Below are positions 50,842 through 59,557 of a stretch of DNA of 64,000 nt, piece by piece; position 1 is the first letter of the stretch, and each line of letters begins with the position of its first letter. A model generated the notes under the pieces. It was not told where the DNA came from. It saw only the letters and a program-made list of their open reading frames with translations, and did no database searches. A program made the translations under genes and the position numbers. The DNA comes from Autumnicola patrickiae (GTDB lineage: Bacteria; Bacteroidota; Bacteroidia; Flavobacteriales; Flavobacteriaceae), in the NCBI RefSeq assembly GCF_031846525.1, contig NZ_JAVRHM010000016.1, positions 49,635 through 113,634 on the forward strand, written 5' to 3'.

Positions 50842-50923
50842 TGTCAGTTCGAGCGAAGTCGAGAACGGCGTTAGTACCTAGATCCTGCTTGTAACCAACC
50901 CCTCGACTTCGCTCCTTTAGACT
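50842..50923. repeat. REP-like palindromic unit 3 (82 bp, degenerate right end)
   Basis: Left half GTCAGTTCGAGCGAAGTCG, spacer with GTTAGTACC, right half CCCTCGACTTCGCTC ending TTTAGAC where the other units have GGGGAGAC. It abuts the metG stop. Confidence 0.7.
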
Positions 50924-50930
50924 TGTATTA

Positions 50931-53015
50931 CTAATTTATCGTCGTTCCATTCTCAACGCCATCTTCATCAGGATTTACAAAAACCAGTTTCCCCTCAGCG
51001 TTTTCAGTCATTAGGATCATGCCTTCGCTTTCTACTCCGCGTAACTTTCTGGGAGCGAGATTGGCAAGGACAGTTACTTTCTTGCCGATAATATCTTCAG
51101 GATTAAAATGCTCTGAAATACCCGAAACTACCGTTCTTTTGTCAAGTCCCGTATCGACTTTTAAAACCAGTAATTTTTTGGTCTTCGGCATTTTATGAGC
51201 TTCGATAATTGTTCCGACTCTCAAGTCCATTTTTGTGAAATCGTCGAAATTCGCAATTTCCTTCTGCGGCTCCACTTTCTGATTTTCGGCTGCGTTGGCA
51301 GTTTTTGTAGCTTCCAGTTTTTCCAGTTGTTTTTCAATTTCTGAATCTTCTATTTTGCTGAAGAGCAATTCCGCTTTTCCAATTTGGTGTCCTGCCGGAA
51401 GTAAAGATTTTTTTGTGGCGATTTTATCCCACTGCGCTTCTTCCTCGCCCTGGTGCTCTACGGCATCTGTTATCTTCAGGATTCCTTTTAGTTTAGTGGA
51501 CGTAAAAGGTAAAAATGGTTCGCTCAAAGTTGCAAGGGCAGAAGCTATTTGCAATGCCACGTACATTACTGTTTTCACCCGGTCTTCATCAGTCTTGATC
51601 AGTTTCCACGGCTCTTCATCGGCTAGATATTTATTTCCTAAGCGTGCAAGGTTCATCAATTCCCCCTGAGCTTCACGGAATCGGTATTTTTCAATCGAGC
51701 TGGCGATCACTGCTGGATATGCTTTTAATTCAGCAACTGTGGCTTCATCAACTTCAGAATATTCATTTGGTTCAGGAACAATTCCGTCGTAATATTTATT
51801 GGTAAGAACCACTACACGATTTATAAAATTACCAAATACGGCAACTAATTCGTTGTTGTTCCTTGCCTGAAAATCCTTCCAGGTAAAATCGTTATCCTTC
51901 GTTTCAGGTGCGTTTGCGGTTAGAGCATAGCGCAACACATCCTGCTGATTCGGAAAATCTTCAAGATACTCGTGCAGCCAGACCGCCCAGTTCTTAGAGG
52001 TGGAAAGTTTTTTGCCTTCCAGGTTCAGAAATTCGTTTGCCGGAACATTATCGGGGAGAATATAGTCTCCGTGCGCCTTCAGCATCGTCGGGAAAATAAT
52101 ACAATGAAAAACGATGTTGTCTTTTCCTATAAAATGGACAAGTTTCGTGTTCTCATCTTTCCAGTAAAGCTCCCAGTCTTTGCCTTCACGCGCTGCCCAT
52201 TCTTTGGTAGAAGAAATATAACCGATTGGGGCGTCAAACCATACATAAAGCACCTTTCCTTCAGCACCTTCCACAGGCACAGGAATTCCCCAATCAAGAT
52301 CACGGGTTACAGCGCGGGCCCTTAGGCCATCATCAATCCACGACTTTACCTGTCCGTAGACATTCGTCTTCCAGTCGGCTTTATGTCCTTCCAGAATCCA
52401 CTCTTTCAGCCAGTCTTCATATTGATCCAAAGGTAAAAACCAGTGCCTGGTCTCTTTAAGCGTAGGCGTAGCTCCTGTAATCGCAGATTTCGGATTAATT
52501 AAATCTGTCGCGTTAAGCGACGTTCCGCAGCTCTCACACTGGTCACCGTAAGCTTCTTCATTTCCACATTTGGGGCAGGTTCCGGTTACAAATCGATCTG
52601 CAAGAAATTGTCCTGCTTTTTCATCATAAAGCTGCTTTGTGGTCTCCTCGATAAATTTGCCATTTTCGTACATGGATTTAAAGAAATCTGAAGCAGTATC
52701 GTGGTGGATATCTGCAGAGGTACGCGAATAATTATCAAAGGAAACCCCAAAATCCTTAAAGGATTTCTTGATAATAGCGTCATATTTATCCACAATATCC
52801 TGCGGAGTGACCCCTTCTTTTTTCGCTTTTATGGTAATTGGCACCCCGTGCTCATCACTTCCGCATACAAAAGCCACGTCCTGGCCGTGCATTCTAAGGT
52901 AACGTGCATAAATATCGGCGGGAACATAAACACCTGCAAGATGGCCAATATGAATTGGACCGTTGGTGTATGGCAAAGCGGCGGTGATCGTATATCTCTG
53001 TGGAGAGTTGTTCAT
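50931..53015 (-). CDS. metG: Methionyl-tRNA synthetase
   Basis: 694 residues. HIGH-type motif at 22-25 (GPIHIGHLAG) and KLSTSKNW as the KMSKS-type loop. A zinc knuckle has four cysteines (CPKCGNEEAYGDQCESCG, about 145-163). An anticodon-binding helical domain and a C-terminal EMAP/Trbp111-type tRNA-binding domain (about 595-694; FDDFTKMDLRVGTI) follow. It charges tRNA-Met. The C-terminal domain makes the enzyme a dimer in relatives. Confidence 0.96.
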   Translation of the reverse strand: MNNSPQRYTITAALPYTNGPIHIGHLAGVYVPADIYARYLRMHGQDVAFVCGSDEHGVPITIKAKKEGVTPQDIVDKYDAIIKKSFKDFGVSFDNYSRTSADIHHDTASDFFKSMYENGKFIEETTKQLYDEKAGQFLADRFVTGTCPKCGNEEAYGDQCESCGTSLNATDLINPKSAITGATPTLKETRHWFLPLDQYEDWLKEWILEGHKADWKTNVYGQVKSWIDDGLRARAVTRDLDWGIPVPVEGAEGKVLYVWFDAPIGYISSTKEWAAREGKDWELYWKDENTKLVHFIGKDNIVFHCIIFPTMLKAHGDYILPDNVPANEFLNLEGKKLSTSKNWAVWLHEYLEDFPNQQDVLRYALTANAPETKDNDFTWKDFQARNNNELVAVFGNFINRVVVLTNKYYDGIVPEPNEYSEVDEATVAELKAYPAVIASSIEKYRFREAQGELMNLARLGNKYLADEEPWKLIKTDEDRVKTVMYVALQIASALATLSEPFLPFTSTKLKGILKITDAVEHQGEEEAQWDKIATKKSLLPAGHQIGKAELLFSKIEDSEIEKQLEKLEATKTANAAENQKVEPQKEIANFDDFTKMDLRVGTIIEAHKMPKTKKLLVLKVDTGLDKRTVVSGISEHFNPEDIIGKKVTVLANLAPRKLRGVESEGMILMTENAEGKLVFVNPDEDGVENGTTIN

Positions 53016-53126
53016 TTATTCCTAATCTTTTTTTGAGCTTGTAAAGGTAAGCAACTGCTGTATATTACGAGTTAAATTCTTGTAAAAGACCATTCTTCTG
53101 AAGGAATAGTTTTTACATTTATGCCA

Positions 53127-53150
53127 CCCTATAAAAATGGCAATTTTCGC
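53127..53150 (+). repeat. Dispersed 25-bp repeat, copy 9
   Basis: ATAAAAATGGCAATTTTCGC, located 31 bp before the lipoprotein start codon, so it would be in the 5' UTR if transcribed. Confidence 0.7.
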
Positions 53151-53180
53151 ACTATATACTGCGGAAGCAAAACTTATAAC

Positions 53181-53762
53181 ATGAAAAAATTACTTTTTAT
53201 AATGGCCTTTGTTGGTCTTTATTCCTGTAACAGCACAAAAAAAGCAACTACAGATACACCAGACAAATTTGTGGCAGAAAATCTTATGGATTATGACCTG
53301 AAGGAGGTAAAAGAACGTTATCCCGATGCTAATATAGAAGAAGGAACTAATTTATATGATGAAGGAACAGTAGAACGTTCTTACGCAATTCTTTATCCCG
53401 GGACTAAAGATGAAATGCATATCACGTGGAATTCTGATCAGCAAATTTTTGATATTCGTTTTACTGAAGAGGGGAAATGGCATTCTGCCTCGGGTATAAA
53501 AATTGGTAGCACCTATGAAGATCTAAACAGGATTAATGAAGTTCCGATTTCCTTCTATGGCTTTGGCTGGGATTACAGCGGCGCAGTTGTCTGGAATGGC
53601 GGTAAATTGGAAGATTCTGATCTACGTGTGTTCCTGGGTGCCGAAAATGAACCTGCAGATAAATTTTACGGAGATCATGTAGTAAAAGCATCACCACAGG
53701 AGATCAAGAATATGAATTTAAAGGTGCAGGCTATTGTCCTGAAGAAATCTAGAAAGATTTAA
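53181..53762 (+). CDS. Lipoprotein of unknown function
   Basis: 193 residues from the ATG at 53181 (MKKLLFIMAFVGLYSC), chosen because it starts a clean lipoprotein signal with C16. An in-frame upstream ATG at 53121 was rejected because the extension has no signal character and overlaps a dispersed repeat. The mature protein is soluble and beta-rich (ADKFYGDHVVKASPQEIKNM at its end). No family was recognised. Confidence 0.7.
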   Translation: MKKLLFIMAFVGLYSCNSTKKATTDTPDKFVAENLMDYDLKEVKERYPDANIEEGTNLYDEGTVERSYAILYPGTKDEMHITWNSDQQIFDIRFTEEGKWHSASGIKIGSTYEDLNRINEVPISFYGFGWDYSGAVVWNGGKLEDSDLRVFLGAENEPADKFYGDHVVKASPQEIKNMNLKVQAIVLKKSRKI

Positions 53763-53763
53763 C

Positions 53764-53794
53764 TTGCTTGAAATCAGGCTTTAAATTAAATTTG
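53764..53794 (+). promoter_or_regulatory. Promoter of the YraN gene
   Basis: TTG (53764-53766), a 20-bp spacer and TAAATTTG (53787-53794). The predicted start is about 18 nt before the ATG. Confidence 0.65.
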
Positions 53795-53816
53795 TCAGGT
53801 TTTTTATTTAAGTGCT

Positions 53817-54176
53817 ATGGCAAAACATAATTTGCTCGGGAAAAAAGGGGAGGAGATGGCTGCCGAATTTCTGCAGAAGAACGGATATACTATTGTCGCC
53901 AGGAATTTTGTTTACCAGAAAGCTGAAGTCGACATTATTGCCAGAAAGAGCAATTCACTTATTGCAGTGGAAGTAAAAACCCGAAGCACGCCAGACTTTG
54001 GTGATCCCCAGGAATTTATCAAGAAGAAACAAATTCAGCAATTACTGAAAGCCGTGAATTATTTTGCTGAAGAGCAGGAACTGGATCTGGAAGTCCGTTT
54101 TGATGTTATTGCAATCATTAAGAACCAGGCAGGAACTAAAATTGAACATTTAAAAGATGCTTTTTATCACTTCTGA
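53817..54176 (+). CDS. YraN/UPF0102 family nuclease-fold protein
   Basis: 119 residues: LLGKKGEEMAAEFLQKNGY, AEVDIIARKSNSLIAVEVKTR (Asp, Glu and Lys of a restriction-endonuclease-like PD-ExK fold) and RFDVIAI match YraN. The family is predicted to bind or cut branched or damaged DNA, but its biological role is not established. It has its own promoter and precedes a REP-rich gap. Confidence 0.88.
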   Translation: MAKHNLLGKKGEEMAAEFLQKNGYTIVARNFVYQKAEVDIIARKSNSLIAVEVKTRSTPDFGDPQEFIKKKQIQQLLKAVNYFAEEQELDLEVRFDVIAIIKNQAGTKIEHLKDAFYHF

Positions 54177-54214
54177 AGAAAGTAATATTATTGGAAGGTA
54201 AGTCTGGTGTAGTG

Positions 54215-54307
54215 GGCTTCGACAGGCTCAGCCTGACTCTGTGATTGACGATCGAAAAACGCTAAAAAATTAATTGAAGTTACAGTCCCCCTGAGCCTGT
54301 CGAAGGG
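54215..54307. repeat. REP-like unit of a second family
   Basis: GGCTTCGACAGGCTCAGCC on one side and CCCCTGAGCCTGTCGAAGGG on the other frame a ~50-bp spacer. These are the complementary halves of a long cruciform. The sequence is widespread in Bacteroidota (from memory). Confidence 0.7.
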
Positions 54308-54513
54308 AAGATCCAAAGTTAAAAGCATCTCGACTTCGCTCGATGTGACATTGGTTCCCATAACCAGTTAATTGTAAAAATATATATGTTGAAGAACACA
54401 ACTATTTTTTCAAATAGGAAAAAGGCCTATCAAAAGTTTTGAAGTCTTAATTCTTGTTTCTTTCAGCGAAGCGGTCTTTATCTTTTCCCGGCCAATAACA
54501 CCTAAAAAGAAAA

Positions 54514-54537
54514 AGAGCCGGAAAATTTTCCGGCTCT
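54514..54537 (-). terminator. Rho-independent terminator of the M13 peptidase gene
   Basis: A 24-bp perfect palindrome (AGAGCCGG ... CCGGCTCT around AAAATTTT) followed on the minus strand by TTTTTCTTTTT. Confidence 0.85.
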
Positions 54538-54561
54538 CGTTATTTATAAGTCTACTGAATA

Positions 54562-56631
54562 TTACCAGATCTTCACCCGGTTTTCAGGTTTGATGTACAT
54601 TTTATCTCCTTCTGCAATATCAAAAGCTTCATAGAAAGCATCGATATTTTGCAACGGAACATACGCACGGTACATTCCCGGTGAGTGAGGATCTGTTTTA
54701 ATCCTGTTTCTTAAAGCTTCGTCACGCATTTTTGTACGCCATACGGTTGCCCAGGACATAAAGAAACGTTGCTCCGGACTAAATCCATCAATCTCACCAG
54801 GATTTCCATGCTCTTCAAGATGAATCTGTAGTCCGTCGTATGCAGCATTTACTCCGCCTAAATCTCCGATGTTTTCACCTAAAGTAAATTGACCATTAAT
54901 GTAAACACTGTCCAGAACTTCAATTGCGCTGTATTGATCTGCAAGATCGCTTCCAAGTTCTTCAAATTGCTTAAGATCTTCATCTGTCCACCAGTTGTTC
55001 AGGTTTCCTTCAGCATCAAAACGGGAACCGCTATCGTCAAATCCGTGAGAAATTTCGTGACCTATAACAGCTCCGATTCCGCCGTAATTTACCGCAGCAT
55101 CAGCTTTGTAATCGTAAAACGGTGGCTGTAAAATGGCAGCCGGGAATACGATCTCGTTATAACTTGGGTTGTAATAAGCATTCACGGTTTGAGGTGGCAT
55201 ATACCACTCACTCTTGTCAACAGGCTGTCCAAGTTCTGCAAGGTTTTCTTCAACTCTCCATCTTTGGGCATTCATCAGGTTCTGGAAATAAGAACCTCCT
55301 TCTTCAGGACTCTTAATTTCAAGTGCGCTGTAATCTTCCCACTCATCAGGATATCCAACTTTTACAGTAAAACTCTCCAGTTTTTCCAAAGCTTTTTTCT
55401 TGGTGTCTTCACTCATCCATGGAAGTTCATTAATCCTGTTTTCGTAGGCTTTAATGATATTTCCAATCATTTCCTGGGCTTTTTCCTTAGCTTCTGCCGG
55501 GAAATGTTGTTCTACGTAAAGCCTTCCTAAAGCTTCTCCAACAGTACCATTAACTGTACTTAGCGCTCTTTCGTTACGTGGTCGCTGTTCCTGTGCTCCC
55601 TGCAAAGTTTTGTCATAAAACTCCCAGTTTTCATGCTCAAGTTCTGTTGTTAAAGTAGAAGCAGCATCGTTAAAAAGGTTCCATTTTAAATATGCTTTCC
55701 AGTCTTCAACAGAATTCTGGGCAATGATGTTCTGAAGAGACTTCATGTATTCTGGCTGGGTAATAATAATTGTGTCCAGGTCTTTAGCGCCAATTCCTTC
55801 AAAAAAAGATTCCCACTGCATTCCAGGAACAGTATTCTGAAGTTCATTTACCGTCATTGGATTGTACGTTTTTCTGGCATCACGACGTTCAACTTTGTCA
55901 AGCTGAGGTTGTGCAAGGCTGGTTTCAAAAGCAAGAATAGTTTCTGCTTCTGCAGTGGCTTCCTCTTCAGAATAATCTAAATACTGAAGCATTTCTGCAA
56001 TATATTCCTTGTACTTTTCTCTCTTCTCCTGAGAATCTGAATCGTCTGCAACATAGTAATCCCTGTCAGGCAGCCCTAATCCTGAAGGATTAAGATAAGC
56101 CGTGTTCATGTTACTGTCTTTTCTATCTGCTCCAACGTAGAAAGAGAAAAAACCGGCACTGCCGTATTCACTCATATCTACAAGGAATTGCTGTAAATCT
56201 TCCTTATTATTAATAGAATCGATTTTGGCCAGGTATGGCTTTATAGGCTCAATACCCATTTCGTTTCTGGAAACGGTGTCCATAATACTTTTGTAAAGGT
56301 AAACCGCTTTCGCCTGGTCACCGTCAGGATTTAAAGTATCGCTGGAAGAAGCTGCTTCAAGAATATTAAGCGCATCGTCATCGGTTCTTTGGCGAAGCTC
56401 ATAAAAACTTCCCCATGAGGTTCTGTCTTCCGGAATTTCAGTGGAATCAAGCCATCTTCCGTTTACGTATCTAAAAAAGTCTTCCTTTGGATTTGTGGTA
56501 GTGTCCATATAGGCGAGGTTAATCCCACGGACTTCTTCTTCGGCTTGCGCCGTTCTATCCTCATTCTTGCAACCGGTAAGTACGGCCGAGCCAAGAACAG
56601 AAAATAGTAAAACATTTTTAAGTGTATTCAT
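54562..56631 (-). CDS. M13-family metallopeptidase, lipoprotein
   Basis: 689 residues. A lipoprotein signal (AVLTGC, C21) precedes the neprilysin-like catalytic region: zinc motif HEISH at 525-529 with the third ligand E586 in ENIGDLGG, and SNPSYNEIVFPAAI-like substrate-strand sequence (NAYYNPSYNEIVFPAAILQ). Such enzymes cut peptides at the cell surface or in the periplasm. The frame is full length. A strong terminator follows. Confidence 0.93.
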   Translation of the reverse strand: MNTLKNVLLFSVLGSAVLTGCKNEDRTAQAEEEVRGINLAYMDTTTNPKEDFFRYVNGRWLDSTEIPEDRTSWGSFYELRQRTDDDALNILEAASSSDTLNPDGDQAKAVYLYKSIMDTVSRNEMGIEPIKPYLAKIDSINNKEDLQQFLVDMSEYGSAGFFSFYVGADRKDSNMNTAYLNPSGLGLPDRDYYVADDSDSQEKREKYKEYIAEMLQYLDYSEEEATAEAETILAFETSLAQPQLDKVERRDARKTYNPMTVNELQNTVPGMQWESFFEGIGAKDLDTIIITQPEYMKSLQNIIAQNSVEDWKAYLKWNLFNDAASTLTTELEHENWEFYDKTLQGAQEQRPRNERALSTVNGTVGEALGRLYVEQHFPAEAKEKAQEMIGNIIKAYENRINELPWMSEDTKKKALEKLESFTVKVGYPDEWEDYSALEIKSPEEGGSYFQNLMNAQRWRVEENLAELGQPVDKSEWYMPPQTVNAYYNPSYNEIVFPAAILQPPFYDYKADAAVNYGGIGAVIGHEISHGFDDSGSRFDAEGNLNNWWTDEDLKQFEELGSDLADQYSAIEVLDSVYINGQFTLGENIGDLGGVNAAYDGLQIHLEEHGNPGEIDGFSPEQRFFMSWATVWRTKMRDEALRNRIKTDPHSPGMYRAYVPLQNIDAFYEAFDIAEGDKMYIKPENRVKIW

Positions 56632-56725
56632 GTGGTTTCTAAAATTTAAAAATTTTGAGCTAAAGTAATAAAAAGGTAAATATCTTCAGCGTGAATAATT
56701 TATGCAGAATTGATGCCAAAGAACC

Positions 56726-57241
56726 CTAATTCTTCTGAAGTTGGGATTGCAGTTCTTGATCTGTTTCCTTCTTTATCGCAATAACTTCATCTACATTTTC
56801 ATTGGGGATGGTAATAGAAAGAACGTAATGCTTAATTTTCCAGTTTTCGTCCTTTTTAACTAAAACTCCCGACCCGCGGCAAATTCCCATTTGCGTGTCC
56901 AGCAGTTCGTCAAACCAGGCATAATCTCCGTTTTTCCCAAAGTAAATATTTCTTTCCAGCGTTTTAAAACTCCAGGCTTTCCCATTATCGAAATATGGTT
57001 TTGCATATTCCCTGAAGTCTTTATTTTGCCAGTTTTCAGAAGCATCTGTACCAATAAAAACAGCATCTTTTGTCATTAAACTAAAGTAAGCTTCAAAATT
57101 TGCGTTTGCAGCAGCCTGGTGCCAAAAGTCAAGGGTCTGTTCTGCCTGCTTTTTTGCAGAAACTTCAGCATTAGAAGCAGTTTGAGCATAACAATTGCAG
57201 CTGGTAATAATGAGAAACAGAAATGCTAAAAGCTTCTTCAT
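56726..57241 (-). CDS. Secreted SnoaL/NTF2-like protein
   Basis: 171 residues with a signal peptide (about 1-19) and an NTF2-like cone fold: QTLDFWHQAAANANFEAYFSLMTKDAVFIGTDASE, WQNKDFREYAKPYF, and SGVLVKKDENWKIKHYVLSI. Families of this kind (SnoaL_3 / DUF4440) bind small ligands or act as hydrolases or isomerases; no activity can be assigned. It follows the next upstream gene by 28 bp and probably shares its transcript. Confidence 0.75.
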   Translation of the reverse strand: MKKLLAFLFLIITSCNCYAQTASNAEVSAKKQAEQTLDFWHQAAANANFEAYFSLMTKDAVFIGTDASENWQNKDFREYAKPYFDNGKAWSFKTLERNIYFGKNGDYAWFDELLDTQMGICRGSGVLVKKDENWKIKHYVLSITIPNENVDEVIAIKKETDQELQSQLQKN

Positions 57242-57269
57242 AGGGAATTAAAATTGAGAAACTGAAGGT

Positions 57270-57848
57270 CTAAGAATCGTTTAATATCCGGCGACTGCGT
57301 ATAGAAACTGAATCATTTTCCTCTTCCTCTTCCTCCTGCGGCAAATCCAGTTCATCTTCAAAATCCTGAAGCGTTTTCAGGAAATTTTCGTTCATCTGGA
57401 TCTTCAGATAATTAAATTCTGAAGGGATTTCTTCTGCAATCTCTTCAATTTCCTCAGGATCAGGCTTTCTTTTGGAAGCTGCGTGATTCAGCAATAAAGA
57501 TTTTGTAGTGAGCACATTTAATCGTGATTCCACGGCTGTAGATCGTAAAGAATCTGGCACCGAATTTTGTAAAGATGCCATAATTTCTGCCAGGGGAGCA
57601 GCATTATCCATCACTTCGCGAAGCGTGGCATTTTTAAAATTTTCAATTTCATTTTGTGCAGTAATATATTCTATCCACTGCGCGGCATACTCGCGGGCTT
57701 CCGGCAAAAGCAGTACCTGCTCGTTGGTGACCTCTATCTGCCTTCCAAATTCTGTGGTGTCTACCTCCGTTGTGGCAGTATCCTCTACCTGCTTGTCTTT
57801 GCAGGACACCAGGCATAACAAACCTAAAATAAAGGCTATTTTCTTCAT
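57270..57848 (-). CDS. Acidic lipoprotein of unknown function
   Basis: 192 residues from the ATG at 57848 (MKKIAFILGLLCLVSC, lipobox C16). A longer in-frame start six codons upstream was rejected. The mature protein is helical and very acidic at its C-terminus (EEEEEENDSVSIRSRRILNDS). No family was recognised. It lies upstream of the SnoaL-like gene in the same direction. Confidence 0.65.
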   Translation of the reverse strand: MKKIAFILGLLCLVSCKDKQVEDTATTEVDTTEFGRQIEVTNEQVLLLPEAREYAAQWIEYITAQNEIENFKNATLREVMDNAAPLAEIMASLQNSVPDSLRSTAVESRLNVLTTKSLLLNHAASKRKPDPEEIEEIAEEIPSEFNYLKIQMNENFLKTLQDFEDELDLPQEEEEEENDSVSIRSRRILNDS

Positions 57849-57938
57849 GTAAACTTTTGACTGCATTTTTGGAAAAGATCCTTTCGTGATAATTCCGGAT
57901 ATAAATTTAGGCTAATTCCGCGGGAAACAAAACAGAAG

Positions 57939-57966
57939 GTCGATAATTGCCATTTTAAGAGCATCG
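57939..57966 (-). repeat. Dispersed 25-bp repeat, copy 10
   Basis: In minus orientation: CGATGCTCTTAAAATGGC plus AATTATCGAC, with CGAT ... ATCG ends. Confidence 0.75.
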
Positions 57967-58094
57967 CTTTTTTCTTCGGAAGAAAATAAAGCATGGAATT
58001 TCAGCTGAAGAATTTATCATTCAACAGATTAGAAGAACTTCAAAAATAGGATAGCTTTAAGGTTTTTCATTGCAGAAATCTCTGTGATAATGGA

Positions 58095-58102
58095 TATATT
58101 TG
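58095..58102 (+). promoter_or_regulatory. -7 box (TATATTTG) of the threonine dehydrogenase gene
   Basis: Exact TANNTTTG match ending 8 bp before the first ATG (58110). It leaves almost no leader for that start, so the ATG at 58119 may be the true start. Confidence 0.55.
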
Positions 58103-58109
58103 CAAAAAA

Positions 58110-59072
58110 ATGAAATCTATGGCCGGAAAAATCTTGATTATAGGCGCCAGCGGACAAATAGGCACCGAATTAAGCCTGAAACTGAGGGAAATCCACGGAA
58201 ATGAGCAGATAATCGCCAGCGATATAAGAGAAGGTAAGTCAGATTTGATGAATTCCGGTCCTTTTGAAGTTGCCGATGCCACCAATGCTGAACAAATTGG
58301 CCAGATAGTGGAGAAATATGACATTTCTGAGGTCTACCTTATGGCGGCCATGCTTAGTGCCACTGCCGAAAAAGCACCAATGAAAGCCTGGCATTTAAAC
58401 ATGGATTCTCTTTTTAATGTGCTGAACCTGGCAAAGGATAAAAAGATCGAGAAAGTTTTCTGGCCATCAAGTATTGCCGTATTTGGGCCTACAACACCAA
58501 AGAACGGAACGCCGCAAAATACCATTATGGAACCTTCAACAGTTTATGGGATTAGTAAACAAACAGGGGAGCGCTGGTGCGAATATTTTCACAGGATTTA
58601 TGGTGTAGACGTGAGAAGCATCCGTTATCCAGGGATTATTAGTTACAGAACACTTCCCGGCGGCGGCACGACAGATTATGCAATTGAGATTTTTCATGAA
58701 GCAGTGAGAAAGGGCGAATACACTTCTTTTCTTTCAGAGAACACGTCGCTTCCCATGATGTATATGGAAGATGCCATAAAAGCGACAATTGACATTATGG
58801 AAGCCCCTTCAGAAAAAATAAAAATCAGGTCTGCCTATAATCTTTCGGCTATGAGTTTTACGCCCAAAGAACTTGCTGAAGAAATTAAAAAGCAATTATC
58901 GGAATTTACTATTCAATATAAACCTGATTTCAGGCAGCGGATAGCAGATTCCTGGCCATCCAGCATAGATGATTCCCAGGCGCGCCGGGATTGGGGCTGG
59001 AACCATAATTTTGACATTGAAGCTCTTACCACAGAAATGCTGAAAGGCATGAAAGCACAGCTCCAGAAGTAA
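58110..59072 (+). CDS. SDR-type L-threonine 3-dehydrogenase
   Basis: 320 residues. GASGQIG at 12-18 is the NAD-binding GxxGxxG. S120/S121 (WPSSIAVFG), Y146 and K150 (YGISK) form the catalytic triad. YPGIISYRTLPGGGTTDYA is characteristic of the epimerase-like threonine dehydrogenases known in psychrophilic Flavobacteria and related groups. It oxidises threonine to 2-amino-3-ketobutyrate. The partner ligase gene kbl is not in the window. The start is uncertain between 58110 and 58119. Confidence 0.82.
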   Translation: MKSMAGKILIIGASGQIGTELSLKLREIHGNEQIIASDIREGKSDLMNSGPFEVADATNAEQIGQIVEKYDISEVYLMAAMLSATAEKAPMKAWHLNMDSLFNVLNLAKDKKIEKVFWPSSIAVFGPTTPKNGTPQNTIMEPSTVYGISKQTGERWCEYFHRIYGVDVRSIRYPGIISYRTLPGGGTTDYAIEIFHEAVRKGEYTSFLSENTSLPMMYMEDAIKATIDIMEAPSEKIKIRSAYNLSAMSFTPKELAEEIKKQLSEFTIQYKPDFRQRIADSWPSSIDDSQARRDWGWNHNFDIEALTTEMLKGMKAQLQK

Positions 59073-59146
59073 TATTGATTTAGAATTTTAAAGTGGAGGC
59101 GGGAGAGAGACTATTTTGTTTCGTTTTGGACCGGAAAACTTCAGCA

Positions 59147-59175
59147 GGTCGATAATTGACATTTTAAGGCACCTC
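59147..59175 (-). repeat. Dispersed 25-bp repeat, copy 11
   Basis: In minus orientation: GGTGCCTTAAAATGTC plus AATTATCGACC; one core change. Confidence 0.7.
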
Positions 59176-59220
59176 TTAAATATGATCCTCCGGAAATTGC
59201 AGAGATATAAAACTAAAAAA

Positions 59221-59236
59221 AGCCGCTAGAGCGGCT
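59221..59236. terminator. Bidirectional terminator
   Basis: AGCCGCT and AGCGGCT form a short strong hairpin flanked by seven A and five T. It serves the convergent dehydrogenase and cold-shock genes. Confidence 0.8.
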
Positions 59237-59262
59237 TTTTGAAGTCTTCAATAGAAAATATG

Positions 59263-59457
59263 TTATTCTATAACGCGCACATTGCTTGCGTTTACTCCTT
59301 TTCTTCCTTCCACTTCTTCGTACTCTACTTTGTCACCCTCTTGAAGAGTTTCGCCGTCAAGTCCTGTAATGTGAACGAAGATGTCTCTTCCGGTTTCGTC
59401 GTTAGTGATGAATCCATAACCTTTGGACTCATTGAAAAATTTTACTGTACCTTCCAT
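59263..59457 (-). CDS. Cold-shock domain protein
   Basis: 64 residues from the ATG at 59457 (MEGTVKFFNESKGYGFIT). A 10-codon upstream extension overlaps the promoter and was rejected. RNP1 (KGYGFI) and RNP2 (IFVHI) are intact. It binds single-stranded RNA or DNA as an RNA chaperone or regulator of translation. The C-terminal EEVEGRKGVNASNVRVI is typical of CspA-type proteins. Confidence 0.9.
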   Translation of the reverse strand: MEGTVKFFNESKGYGFITNDETGRDIFVHITGLDGETLQEGDKVEYEEVEGRKGVNASNVRVIE

Positions 59458-59484
59458 TATAAAAAAATAAATATTATTAAAGTA

Positions 59485-59492
59485 CAAACTTA
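59485..59492 (-). promoter_or_regulatory. -7 box (TAAGTTTG) of the cold-shock gene
   Basis: Exact TANNTTTG match about 28 bp before the ATG at 59457, with a possible TTG 23 bp upstream (59518-59516). Confidence 0.55.
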
Positions 59493-59557
59493 GTATAATA
59501 AATTTGACATGGCGGCAAGATCTTCTGAGAATTTTGAAAAAATTAGGATTTAACTTT

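Larger units (their letters stand above)
54177..54561. other. Intergenic region with palindromic repeats and terminator
   Basis: No gene. It contains a second REP-like family, one isolated half-unit of the first family (CTCGACTTCGCTCGATGTGAC, about 54330-54350), and the M13 peptidase terminator. Confidence 0.65.

Noticed and set aside
50135..50923. CRISPR array
   Set aside because: Units are ~87 bp palindromic elements with near-identical spacers; there is no short repeat with unique spacers and no cas gene.
59458..59487. N-terminal extension of the cold-shock protein
   Set aside because: It is AT-rich, overlaps the promoter region, and cold-shock proteins start at MEGTVKFF-like sequence.
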